Source: Acidobacteriota bacterium
GTDB taxonomy: Bacteria; Acidobacteriota; UBA4820; DSQY01
DNA length: 64,000 nt
Direction of reading: 5' to 3'
Assembly: GCA_021787565.1 (NCBI GenBank)
Contig: JAJYLT010000013.1
Span: forward strand, 19,251-83,250
Every line of letters starts with the position of its first letter. Position 1 is the stretch's first letter. Position numbers and translations under genes: made by a program. The notes beneath the pieces are model-generated. The model searched no databases, was not told the DNA's origin, and was given only the letters and a program-made list of their open reading frames with translations. Below, in pieces: positions 9,186-17,790 of the stretch.

Positions 9186-9751
9186 CAGGATGCTCCCAGG
9201 CCAGCTTGAATCCGGTCCTGCAATTCCTTGAGTTCCGGACACCGAGCTAACAGGCCAGGATAATGGCTCAGGGTTTCCCGCATGAGCAGGTCTCTTCCGC
9301 CGCCCGCCCGCCGTGGGTCTCCAAACCTAGTCAAGAACGGCTGGAAGATCTCTTCCTTGACGGCGGTATTGCTTCTGATGTCCGACCAAGGCTGAGATAG
9401 TTTTTCGACATGGCCTGCCAGGAGCCACGTCTCCACTTCCTGAATGGCCGCGCAGCAGAAAAGGCGAAGGCCCCGTCGCAGGGCATCGCCTTCGAGCGCC
9501 TCGAATTTGCCGCTGCGGTCCTTGCCGTCAGCATCTGGAAGAAAGAGAAAAAGGTCCATGTGAGGATTTCGGTCCAAGATGGAAGGCAGCAAGGACTTGG
9601 CATGGTGGTAACCCTCGGCCCTCGGATTCGTGAGCACGGCCACGCGCGCTTTGGGCTTGTCAAGTTCGGCGAGCATCCGTTCGACCAGTGGCTTCAAAAT
9701 GTAGCCGTTGTACGTTGGGTCCTCGGGGATGACGAGCGTAAGAAAGCTCAT
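9185..9751 (-). CDS. DUF4276-like protein, possible TOPRIM-type nuclease partner of the adjacent ATPase
   Basis: 188 residues. An N-terminal strand ends in acidic residues (LTLVIPEDPTYN), a second strand ends in an Asp-rich loop (LFLFLPDADGKD), and a third has two Glu (AIQEVETWLLAGH). This E, DxD, E spacing resembles TOPRIM-like folds, but the assignment is by eye. DUF4276-type proteins are often encoded next to ABC-type ATPases. Here the start overlaps the ATPase stop (ATGA) and its own stop overlaps the res start. OLD-like or PARIS-like pairs (ATPase plus separate TOPRIM effector) are the closest analogy; enzymatic activity is unproven. Confidence 0.6.
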   Translation of the reverse strand: MSFLTLVIPEDPTYNGYILKPLVERMLAELDKPKARVAVLTNPRAEGYHHAKSLLPSILDRNPHMDLFLFLPDADGKDRSGKFEALEGDALRRGLRLFCCAAIQEVETWLLAGHVEKLSQPWSDIRSNTAVKEEIFQPFLTRFGDPRRAGGGRDLLMRETLSHYPGLLARCPELKELQDRIQAGLGAS

Positions 9752-10989
9752 AGAGCGCTCTCCAGCCAGCCCTCCATGAATAGATCGAGAATCGAACCAT
9801 TCCGAACGACTTCCGAGAAACGAGGGACTTTCGAGAGTGGTATGACGACGGATGCACCGGTCTCTTCATCCCGTTTGCAGAAGAAAGTGGTTCGAAAGTC
9901 CTCCTCCTTCAGCCACGCGAGAATCACGGGCGAATGAGTGGTCGCCATGATCTGCTGACCCGACAGGCTCGACTGCGACTTGAGAAGCTCAACCAGGAGC
10001 CGGAGGCGGCTCGGATGGATACCGTTTTCGATTTCTTCAATGGTGAGCACACTCGGAAGATCGGGCTGAAAGAAGGCAGCGGCGATGGCGGCAAAGCGAA
10101 GCGTGCCGTCGGACAGGATCGGAGCCGGATACTCCACTCCTTTCTCCTTGATGGCGAAGAGAGGCTCGCCCAGGGCCCCGGCAAGAATTCCCACGTCGTC
10201 CAGCTCCGTCGGAGTCAATTGCGTGAGCCAGGAAAGATACGCGGATTTCGCTCTTTCGTCCCCGAGGATCGTCTTCACCAGTGCGGCAAAATTCTCACCG
10301 TGCTCCCCCATGCGCCGCACCGTTTGAGCTTGTGAGTATTGGCGCAAAACAGTGGGCGATGGATCAAGCCTTTGCGTATTGCTTAGTTCACTGACGCACA
10401 GTTGCAGAATTCCGGCATGCGTCTTGGAGGTCTCTTTGCGCCGGAGGAGCTGGTGCAATACTGGGCGGGATTTCTCAAACTCCAAGTGCGGTCTTCGTCC
10501 GATCTTGCCGTGGTGGTAAACGACCTTGAAGTAGGGAAGGCCGGCATTGTTATCGATGGGGGTACTGTCGTAGACGGGGCCGGCACCGCCAGTTGCCGCC
10601 AAACTCTCCTCCATGACACAGCCGGCTTCCGGCGAGAAACCTATGGAGTAATGGACCCGTGGAAACTGCCGGCCAGGCGGAGAGATCTCTACAGCGAACC
10701 GAATGACGCCCTTCTGGCGGTTCTCCTGCGGGGTGTGAGGCGCGGAGAAAAGCGCCTTGCTGCTGCCGCCACGAATGCCCTCCCAGATTTCACTGGTCGC
10801 GCTCTTGGGCTTTCCATTCAAGATCTCGTCGAACGTGAAACCGTATCCGATGCCCTGAAGAACCCGTAGCGCGTCGAAGAAGTTGGACTTGCCGCTGGCG
10901 TTCGTGCCGATGAAGAGGTTCAGGTCGCCAAGGGCCAAGTCCACCTTTTCCAAGCTCTTGAAGCCCTCAATCTTGATTCGCGTGATCAT
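9748..10989 (-). CDS. AAA/ABC-type ATPase (AAA_21, OLD/RecF-like)
   Basis: 413 residues. N-terminal ITRIKIEGFKSL then Walker A GTNASGKS within the first 40 residues; Walker B LTIEEIENGIHP and the switch His in ATTHSPVI near the C-terminus; SDGTLRFAAIAAAFF is the signature-motif region. This is the SMC/RecF-like ATPase class used in OLD, PARIS AriA, AbiL and RloA-type systems. Start ATG overlaps the mod stop (ATGA) and its stop overlaps the DUF4276-like start, so expression is coupled within the restriction operon. Base composition looks lower in GC than the flanking housekeeping genes. Likely a phage or DNA-damage sensor rather than a housekeeping protein. Confidence 0.82.
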   Translation of the reverse strand: MITRIKIEGFKSLEKVDLALGDLNLFIGTNASGKSNFFDALRVLQGIGYGFTFDEILNGKPKSATSEIWEGIRGGSSKALFSAPHTPQENRQKGVIRFAVEISPPGRQFPRVHYSIGFSPEAGCVMEESLAATGGAGPVYDSTPIDNNAGLPYFKVVYHHGKIGRRPHLEFEKSRPVLHQLLRRKETSKTHAGILQLCVSELSNTQRLDPSPTVLRQYSQAQTVRRMGEHGENFAALVKTILGDERAKSAYLSWLTQLTPTELDDVGILAGALGEPLFAIKEKGVEYPAPILSDGTLRFAAIAAAFFQPDLPSVLTIEEIENGIHPSRLRLLVELLKSQSSLSGQQIMATTHSPVILAWLKEEDFRTTFFCKRDEETGASVVIPLSKVPRFSEVVRNGSILDLFMEGWLESAL

Positions 10990-13295
10990 ACCCGCACCTC
11001 GACGACCTTGGTGGTGTCGTTGCCGAAGATGTCAATGACCTTGACGGCGATCTTGTAGGTGCCCTTCTTGGCGTATTCGTGTTTGAGGCTGGTGAGTTCG
11101 AGGGCGCGGCTCTTGCGGGTGCGGAAGCTCTGCCACTGGTTCTCGAAGAGGTAGTTGCCGGTCCAGATTTCTTCTCCCGCGGGCGGGGCGAGAGCGCCAC
11201 TCTCGGCAGGCGGGGGCGAGAGCGCCACTCGGATAATCTCTTTGCGGCTCTCGTAGTCGAAGTCCACGGCCCAGTAGTCAATCCAGTCGGTCCACTTCTT
11301 GGTGAGGACTTCGCGGGTGATGAGGCCCTTCTTGTCCTTGCTGACCTTGACGACCTGGCCCGCCTCGACGGTGACCTTGCTCCCGCCGGGCTTGAGCTTC
11401 TCGCCCACGGCGTCCAGATCGTCCTGGCGGTAGTAGACGCCGAAGTCCTTCAGGGAGACGGTGACGGAGCGGCCCTCCACCTTGGGCAGGACCTCCACGT
11501 AGGCCACGTCGTAGAACTGGACCTGGCCGCGCTCCACGGCTCGCCGGTCGAAGACGTCCTTGGGGATGTACTTGAGCGAGAGGGCCACGCCCTTGCGCTT
11601 GGCCTCGTCCTGGAGCGCGGGAGAAAGGCCCATCTCGAACTCGAAGCCGAGGACGTCGGCCTTGCTGATCTTAAGCCTGCGACAGGCGGCGACGGCCTCC
11701 TCGACCTGTCCCTGCGTGACGGGGGCGTCGATGGGTCCCACGAGGATGAGCGTGGAGCCCTTGCGGCCGTGGAAGGGCGGCGTCTGGAAGACGCGCTCGG
11801 CCTTGTAGGCGGAGAGGATGAGCGTGAGGTAGTGTTCTTCCTTTTGAAGGGCGACGCGGGCGAGGTCTTCATCGGACAAGGGCGAACGGCCGTTCGCCCC
11901 TGCGCCGGACATCTGCGCCAGGAAATACTGCCGCTCGTACTTGCCCAGGTTCAGGATCTCGAAGGCGCGGTAGGGCTTCCCCGCCGCCTTCAGTTCCCGC
12001 TGGACGCCGATGAGTCGCTTCCTCGTGGTGTGGATGGCGAAGCGCCCCAGGTCACAGCCAATCCATTGGCGCCCGAGTTTTTCGGCGACGGCCAGGGTCG
12101 TGCCCGAGCCGCAGAAGAAGTCAGCTATTAAATCGCCCTCATTCGAGGACGATTTAATAATGCGCTCTACGAGCGCCTCTGGTTTTTGAGTGGAATAATC
12201 AAGACGCTCGGCTGAGAGGTTGTGCATAATCGAGAGATCTGACCAGATATCTTGCAGCGGTACACCGGGTGCTTCTTTTTCATAGAATTTGAGCCGTGGC
12301 ATCCCACCAGTGGCTTGTGGCCAGTGGATTTTACCTTGACGATCCAACTCATCCATTTTATCTTTGGTCATCGCCCAGCAACGGCTCGGAGGCGGAGTGA
12401 TGTTCTTCCAGGTGTATATCTGACCGCTTGATGCGCGCGTCATTGATGCTGTCAGATCGCGTCGAGCGTACCGCTGTCCAGAATCATCCACTTGGTCGAA
12501 AAAGGTATTAATGTATTCTTCTGAATATGCGGCATAAACTTGGTTCCAAAACCAATTCTCTGATTTTGTAAAAAAGAGAATTGCGTCATGAATCGCACCG
12601 TAGTTGTTAACGACGTTAGCGTGCGCTGAAGTGCGGTTCCAGATTATCTCCGCACGATGGTTTTCGGTGCCGAATATTTCTTCCAGGAGCGATCGGACCA
12701 AATGGCTCACTCTCGCACCCACATGCACATAAATGCTCCCATCGTCGCTGAGCAGGTCCCTCATGAGCTTGAGGCGCTCATACATCATGGCGAGGTAGGA
12801 ATCGGTCCCTTTCCCCCAGGTGTCCCTGTACGCCAGCTCCTCAATGACGCTGGGCTCCTTGGTGAGGGTCTCCTCGCCGACCTCGATGTTGACGGAGAAG
12901 TCCGCGCCCACGTCGAAGGGCGGGTCGATGTAGATGAGTTTGAGGCCGCCGGCGGCCTCGATCTCACGGCGTAGGGGGCCGTTTTTCAAGGAGGAGAGGA
13001 CGAGCTTGTTGTCGCCCCAGATGAGCTTGTTGCTCCAGCCGCCGCTCTGGCGCCCGTCGCCGCCCACGCCGAAGAGGGAGCCCGCGTCCGCCCCGCGCTC
13101 CGCCCGCGGCTCATCCACCTGCTCGATGGACTGGAAGGGCAAGACGATGTTCGTCACCTCGGAGGTCTTCCCCTGCCAGATGAGCTCCACCTCCGGCGCG
13201 TCCGCGAAGAGCACGAGCCGGTACTTTGGCGGCAGCGGCTCCCCCCGGTCGATCAGGTTCTTCAAATATTCTTTCTCCCGCTCGGTCAGGTTCAT
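10986..13295 (-). CDS. Type III DNA methyltransferase, Mod subunit (N6-adenine, beta class)
   Basis: 769 residues from ATG 13295. The beta-class motif order is clear: motif IV IYIDPPFDVG (124-127 DPPF), then a long target-recognition region, then motif I DFFCGSGTT (around 393). It modifies the site that the Res at 6510-9185 cleaves and provides sequence recognition for the complex. The start was chosen because it overlaps the TGA of the preceding SWIM-tail frame (ATGA) and gives a normal Mod N-terminus (MNLTEREKEYLKNLIDRG). Bases 12120-12700, which encode residues about 198-392 between motifs IV and I, are visibly more AT-rich, as expected of an exchanged recognition domain. Confidence 0.9.
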   Translation of the reverse strand: MNLTEREKEYLKNLIDRGEPLPPKYRLVLFADAPEVELIWQGKTSEVTNIVLPFQSIEQVDEPRAERGADAGSLFGVGGDGRQSGGWSNKLIWGDNKLVLSSLKNGPLRREIEAAGGLKLIYIDPPFDVGADFSVNIEVGEETLTKEPSVIEELAYRDTWGKGTDSYLAMMYERLKLMRDLLSDDGSIYVHVGARVSHLVRSLLEEIFGTENHRAEIIWNRTSAHANVVNNYGAIHDAILFFTKSENWFWNQVYAAYSEEYINTFFDQVDDSGQRYARRDLTASMTRASSGQIYTWKNITPPPSRCWAMTKDKMDELDRQGKIHWPQATGGMPRLKFYEKEAPGVPLQDIWSDLSIMHNLSAERLDYSTQKPEALVERIIKSSSNEGDLIADFFCGSGTTLAVAEKLGRQWIGCDLGRFAIHTTRKRLIGVQRELKAAGKPYRAFEILNLGKYERQYFLAQMSGAGANGRSPLSDEDLARVALQKEEHYLTLILSAYKAERVFQTPPFHGRKGSTLILVGPIDAPVTQGQVEEAVAACRRLKISKADVLGFEFEMGLSPALQDEAKRKGVALSLKYIPKDVFDRRAVERGQVQFYDVAYVEVLPKVEGRSVTVSLKDFGVYYRQDDLDAVGEKLKPGGSKVTVEAGQVVKVSKDKKGLITREVLTKKWTDWIDYWAVDFDYESRKEIIRVALSPPPAESGALAPPAGEEIWTGNYLFENQWQSFRTRKSRALELTSLKHEYAKKGTYKIAVKVIDIFGNDTTKVVEVRV

Positions 13296-13435
13296 GGCCG
13301 TTTCCCTCTCTGCCGGCTGCTTCTGGCCTTTGGCCCGCTTGTCGGTAGGGTACCACGCTCGGGAGTAGGGAGGGGGCCGCCGGTTGGGGGCTCCGCGGGG
13401 CCGAAGGGATTCTCCCCCGCGAGGAGGGCGAGGCC
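13177..13435. repeat. 259-bp direct repeat, copy 1 (SWIM tail + mod head)
   Basis: Matches 17532-17790 over the same length without visible indels, with roughly ten substitutions by eye. It holds the last 45 or so codons of the SWIM-protein gene, the ATGA joint and the first 39 codons of mod. In this copy the mod part continues into the intact gene while the SWIM part is only a tail. Confidence 0.92.
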
Positions 13436-13732
13436 CGGCGCGTCCCTCCTCGCCTGGGCGCGCACCTGCTCCACGATGGCCTGGGGCTGAATCTTCTCCT
13501 GGATATAGACGGGCACCACCGGGACCTCCAGGTCCTGCCGATCCTGGTCGTCCTTGCCCTTCCACACGAGCTGGGGATCGAGGCTCGGATCGCGCGGGTA
13601 GAGGAGCGCCTTCGGGCTCTTCTCGTCCTGCTCCACGAAGTCCCGCAGCTCCTGCGTCGGGATGTTCACCCGCTTGTCCATGTGCTTCACGCTCGACACC
13701 GGCACCGAGCCATTCCCAGACTTCTTAGCCAT
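13292..13732 (-). pseudogene. Truncated second type III Mod (N-terminus only) fused to duplicated SWIM tail
   Basis: A 146-codon frame starting at ATG 13732, overlapping the RhuM gene by 8 nt. Residues 1 to about 100 match the N-terminus of Mod proteins that accompany the BPTD_3080-type Res (NIPTQELRDFV, YPRDPSLDPQLVWKGKD, VPVYIQEKI). At about residue 100 the sequence switches to the C-terminal tail of the SWIM protein (GLALLAGENPFGP...) because of the 259-bp duplication. No methyltransferase motif remains. The frame ends by overlapping the intact mod start, so it may still serve as a coupling leader. Confidence 0.85.
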
Positions 13733-14777
13733 TCTCCTTGCTCTCCTTGCGCGGCATCTTCTTCACGGCGAGCTGGGCGGCGGCTCCTTCGAGCTGGCGG
13801 AGCCCCTCCGCCTCGGCCTCCTCGCGCCGCCTCTGGGCGAACCGCTCGTATTCGGCCTGGGCTTTCCGGTCCGCCTCCTCCCGGGATACGGAGCCCGCGC
13901 CCGGAAGGACGGGACGCTCGTTGAAGGCGAGGAAGGAATCGAGCCGCTCCCGCCAATCCTTGAGGAAGACCTGTTTCCGCCGCTTGGCCTGGTCCTCCGC
14001 GAAGTCGAGGAACATCGTCACGATGCGGTTCAGTTCGGCGATCTCCTTCCCCCGCAGGTAGTTCTTCGCGACAGTCACGTCGCCCTTGCGAACCACGGCG
14101 CCCTTCCAGGTGGTCAGACCCATGTTGGACGCGGCCGCGTCGGCGCGCCCGGCGATGAGTTCAGGGGCGGTCCTTCCCGTCACGGCGAAGTGCAGCTTGT
14201 TCTGGGCGATCTGAAAGAAGTGTGCCGTTTCGGCGTCGCTGGGGTCGTAGTCCGCCGCCAGGGCGAAGATCTCGCGCACACGCAGGTACATGCGGCGCTC
14301 GCTCGCGCGAATGTCGCGTATGCGCTCGAGCATCTCGTCGAAGTAGTCGGGCACACCCGGCCCTGGCGGGTTCTTCAGCCGCTCGTCGTCCAGGACGAAG
14401 CCCTTCAGGAGATACTCCTTGAGCCGCGCCGTGGCCCATTGGCGGAAGGCCGTGCCGCGCTGGGAACGGACCCGGTAGCCGACGGCCAGGATCATCTCCA
14501 GGCTGTAGTGGTCCACGTTTCGTTCGACGCTCCGCGCACCCTCGAGTTGAACTATTCGATAATTTCGAATAGTTGCCTGCGGCGACAGTTCGCCGTCCGC
14601 GAAGATCTCCTTGATATGGTGGTTAATCGTGTTGACTCCAACCTCAAACAGCTCGGAGAGAAGGCGCTGAGTCAGCCAGATGTTCTCGTCGGCGAACCGG
14701 CACTCGATCCGGGTTCTGCCGTCCTCGGTACGGTAGAGGAGGATTTCGCCGGTGCTGTCGGGAGTGCCGGAGGTCAT
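13725..14777 (-). CDS. RhuM family protein
   Basis: 350 residues from ATG 14777, chosen because it overlaps the res2 stop (ATGA). The family signature is clear: GEILLYRTEDGRTRIECRF, ENIWLTQRLLSELFEVGVNT (a winged-helix-like Bro/RhuM region), INHHIKEIFADGEL, and VDHYSLEMILAVGYRVRSQR with FRQWATARLKEYL. The C-terminal 60 residues are a charged coiled coil (Glu/Lys/Arg-rich). RhuM proteins often lie in restriction loci and genomic islands; their biochemical role is not settled. The gene overlaps the truncated mod2 by 8 nt and appears intact although both neighbours are damaged. Confidence 0.88.
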   Translation of the reverse strand: MTSGTPDSTGEILLYRTEDGRTRIECRFADENIWLTQRLLSELFEVGVNTINHHIKEIFADGELSPQATIRNYRIVQLEGARSVERNVDHYSLEMILAVGYRVRSQRGTAFRQWATARLKEYLLKGFVLDDERLKNPPGPGVPDYFDEMLERIRDIRASERRMYLRVREIFALAADYDPSDAETAHFFQIAQNKLHFAVTGRTAPELIAGRADAAASNMGLTTWKGAVVRKGDVTVAKNYLRGKEIAELNRIVTMFLDFAEDQAKRRKQVFLKDWRERLDSFLAFNERPVLPGAGSVSREEADRKAQAEYERFAQRRREEAEAEGLRQLEGAAAQLAVKKMPRKESKENG

Positions 14778-17506
14778 GCCCGCGACCTCCCGAGAGCGTT
14801 TCTGATCGCGCTCATCGCATCCCACGGGTCATTGATCTCTACAAAGGCCCACCTGCCGAATCCACCATGATTGTTAACGGCTGGCACCCACAGAGCCCTC
14901 GCCGTGCCGACCTTGGCCTCCTTGTCCCGTTCCTTCTCTCCCGTGACCTCGATGATGAGGTTGAGAAGGTCCGTCTTCCCGTTGCCATCCTTGATCCTGG
15001 CGATGAAGTCCGGGATGTAGTTATGCTCTTCGCCGTTCAGCGTATACGGGATGGTAAAGCCCAGGTTCTGGTTCTTCACGTAGCAGACCACCTCGTCCAT
15101 ATCTTCGAGGGTCTGCGCCATCTTCTGCTCCCAGGACTTGGTATCGGTTACGACGTGGGAGACATGGCACTTGTCCGGCCGGGTGACATAGGTGGGGCGG
15201 GTCGTGTCGAAATCCACGTTCCTGGTGGAGCCGACTGACTCATAGGGCTCCAGGATCGGTTGTAGGCGCTTCTCGCCGGCTTCACCCGCGACGATGGACC
15301 GGTAGATGCGGTCCGCCGCGGCGTCGGCGTTTTCCACCAAAAGGAGGAGCTGGGGGAAGGTATTGTCCTTGCAGCGGAGGCACTCGGCCATCCAACGCCG
15401 GGTGATGGTGAGGAGCTGGGGGAAGAGCCAAGCCTTGACGCTTCCCGCATCGTCGCGGAAGTAGCGCTCAAGAACCCGCTTGGCGAGGAGGAACTCTACC
15501 TCCTTGGGGCGCCGAGCCTTCAGCTCTTCTAGGGTGTGGATGCTCGACTCGCCGATGATAGGAGCGTTCTCGGTCTTGGTAGGGACATGCTGGGTGGAGA
15601 GGGTCAACTGGCTGTCCTTCGAGAATGCGGCCTTGATGGTCTCCGACGGAAGGTCGTAGCGATACCCCGTGACGCGAGGGAAGGTGATCTCGCAAGCCGC
15701 GCGATCTTCCGCTGCTCGAACGCGGGTTGGCGTGGGGCCAGGCTTGGGGTCGGTGGGGGTCCCCGAGCAGGGGATGAAGGAGAAGGGCACGCCGTAAACC
15801 TCGGCGTACTCCACGGGGAACCCGTCGAAGGAGACGCTCTGGCCGTCCACGGTTATCGTGCGGGCCTCAGTGCAGTGCCCCATGCGGCGAAGACCGCGCC
15901 CAACCACCTGTTCGCAAAGGAGCTGGGTGCCGAAGGCCCGGACTCCGAGAATGTGCGTCACGGTGTTCGCGTCCCATCCCTCAGTGAGCATAGAGACGGA
16001 GACCACGCACTTGACCTGCTCGCCGAGCTTGCCCGGCTTGCCCACGGTGTTCATCACCTCGCGCAGCAGGTCCTCGTCGGTGAGGGTGTCGGTGTCTCGC
16101 CCGGGGAAACGGCGCCGGTAGTCGTCTTTGAATTCCTCGATCTCGCGAGAGGCGATCTTCTTGAAGTCGTCGCTCATCGCCTCGCCCGATTCGAGCTGCT
16201 CGCTGTCGATCAGAATTGCGTTGGGGCGGGCCAGCCAGGTGCCGCCGTTCACGTTGCTGAAGTGAGCAAGTTGACCTGGCACCAGGACGGTGGTGCCGTC
16301 CGGAAGGGCCTTCTCCCATCCGGCGATGTAGTCGAAGACGAGCTTCGACACATTGGTGTTGTTGCAGACCACGATAAATACGGGCGGCGTCAGCGCGCGC
16401 TCCCCCGCCTCGGCGCTGGACTCCCAGTGGGTGTAGTACTTGTGGTAGTTGTCGTAGAGGCTCTGGAGGGCCCCCTCGAGCTCGGCAGGAACCCGGGGTT
16501 CGCCCGAAACCGCCTGGGTTCGGCGGCCTTTCTTGGGCAAATGCTCCCGGATGCGCGGCCAGAGGTCTCGGTAGGTGGGTTGTTCCGAGGTCATCGAGTT
16601 GTCGGCCACGGGGACCCGGGGGACCTTGACGATGCCCGACTCGATGGCGTCGATGAGGGAGAAATCGGAGATGACCCAGGGGAAGAGCGTTCCCTCGGAG
16701 TAACCTGAGCCCTTGAGAAAGAACGGGGTCGCGGAGAGGTCGTAGATCACCCGAATCCCAAGCTTGGCCTTGACCGCTTCCAGCCCGGAGATCCAGACTC
16801 GGGCCTCCTCTTCCCGCTTCTGCGCTTCCTTCCGCTCGTCGCCCGTGAGCTTGACTTCATCACCGTCCGGCTTCCGCCTGTAACAATGATGAGCCTCGTC
16901 GTTCAAGATCACGATGTTCTTCTTGTTGCCCAGCTCGCGGCACACCCGGCGCACCATCTGGTCGCGGGTTTCGGTGAAAGGGCTGTTCTCCCCCTGACCC
17001 AGGATGCTCTTGGTGACTTTCCCGGCCGCCGCCGTCTCGCGGTGCTTGAAAGCGTGGAAATTCGTGACGAGGATTCTGGCCCTGCCCAGGTCTTCCATCC
17101 AGGCGTCCCCGTTCTTGCGGGCCACCTCGGTCACGTAAATGATGGTCTCTAGCGCTTCAATCTGGCAGAAGAAGAACTTCTTCCCTCGCTCCGGATTCGC
17201 CCAGTAGTCCAGGAGGGTCTGGGTCGTCTTCGTGACTCCAAAGCGCCCTTTTTTGCGCCAGAGCGCCACCCGGTTCCGAACCTGATTGATGAAAACGTTT
17301 TCCTCGATCCGGTCCTCGGTCCACTCCGTCTCGAAGGAGAGCTGGCGTCCCCTGTTGCTGGGCTTGGCGATGGGAATGAAATAGGAACTCGTGCGCCGTT
17401 GGGCGACGACCTCGTCGGTGATGCCCTCTTCCGTAAACTTGAAATGTCGCGAGGGCTCCTCGAAGGGAGAATTGATGACCGGGTTCTCGATAACTACCTG
17501 CTTCAA
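14774..17506 (-). pseudogene. Second type III Res (BPTD_3080 type) with internal in-frame deletion of Walker A
   Basis: An open frame of 910 codons starting with TTG (MKQVVIENPVINSPFEEP), preceded by GGGAGG. Motif II NDEAHHCY, motif III SATPFF, motif V MLTEGWDANTVTH and motif VI EQVVGRGLRRMG are present, as is a C-terminal nuclease-like region (IPDFIARI, NLIIEVTGEK, VNNHGGFGRWAF). Family members carry the ATP-binding motif (GxGKT) about 30 residues after the FFCQIEALET segment. Here residue about 136 (GDAWMED) jumps directly to LGRARILVTNFHAF, a family segment that normally lies well after Walker A. Roughly 80-90 residues are missing in frame. Without the P-loop it should not hydrolyse ATP. 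The reading frame is otherwise open. Confidence 0.8.
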
Positions 17507-17530
17507 GCGCCCCTCCCTGGCTTCTCCCCG

Positions 17531-17650
17531 TCAGATGAGCTCCACCTCCGGCGCGTCCGCGAAGAGCACGAGCCGGTACTTCGGCGGCAGGGGCTCCCCC
17601 CGGTCGATCAGGTTCTTCAAATATTCTTTCTCCCGCTCGGTCGGGTTCAT
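17531..17650 (-). pseudogene. Duplicated 5' end of mod1
   Basis: ATG 17650 overlaps the SWIM stop (ATGA) and is followed by 38 more codons nearly identical to the intact Mod head (MNPTEREKEYLKNLIDRG...). TGA follows exactly where the 259-bp repeat ends, and the stop codon is created at the junction. Twenty-four nt downstream is the TTG start of res2, so this 39-codon peptide may act as a translational leader for it. Confidence 0.85.
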
Positions 17651-17790
17651 GGCCGTTTCCCTCTCCGCCGGCTGGTTCCGGCCTTCGGCCCGCTTGCCGG
17701 TAGGGTACCACGCTCGGGAGTAGGGAGGGGGCCGCCGGTTGGGGTCTCCGCGGGGCCGAAGGGATTCTCCCCCGCGAGGAGGGCGAGGCC
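17532..17790. repeat. 259-bp direct repeat, copy 2 (SWIM tail + mod head)
   Basis: Partner of 13177-13435. In this copy the SWIM part belongs to the full gene and the mod part is truncated. Confidence 0.92.

Larger units (their letters stand above)
13436..17790. mobile_element. Inner restriction cassette bounded by the 259-bp repeat
   Basis: About 4.35 kb containing Res2, RhuM and the head of Mod2 plus one repeat copy. Removing it restores a SWIM gene running by ATGA overlap straight into mod1, which is presumably the ancestral joint. No transposase or integrase is present. Confidence 0.75.

Noticed and set aside
4740..9209. 1489-codon open frame on the plus strand
   Set aside because: It lies antisense to citF and res1, whose products have full catalytic motifs. 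The plus-strand translation is compositionally odd (His/Arg/Val-rich) with no domains; a high-GC shadow frame.
16000..17506. Loss of Res2 nuclease through the EVTG motif in place of ExK
   Set aside because: Some homologues I recall also read EVTG with Lys further on, so the substitution alone is not evidence of inactivation.
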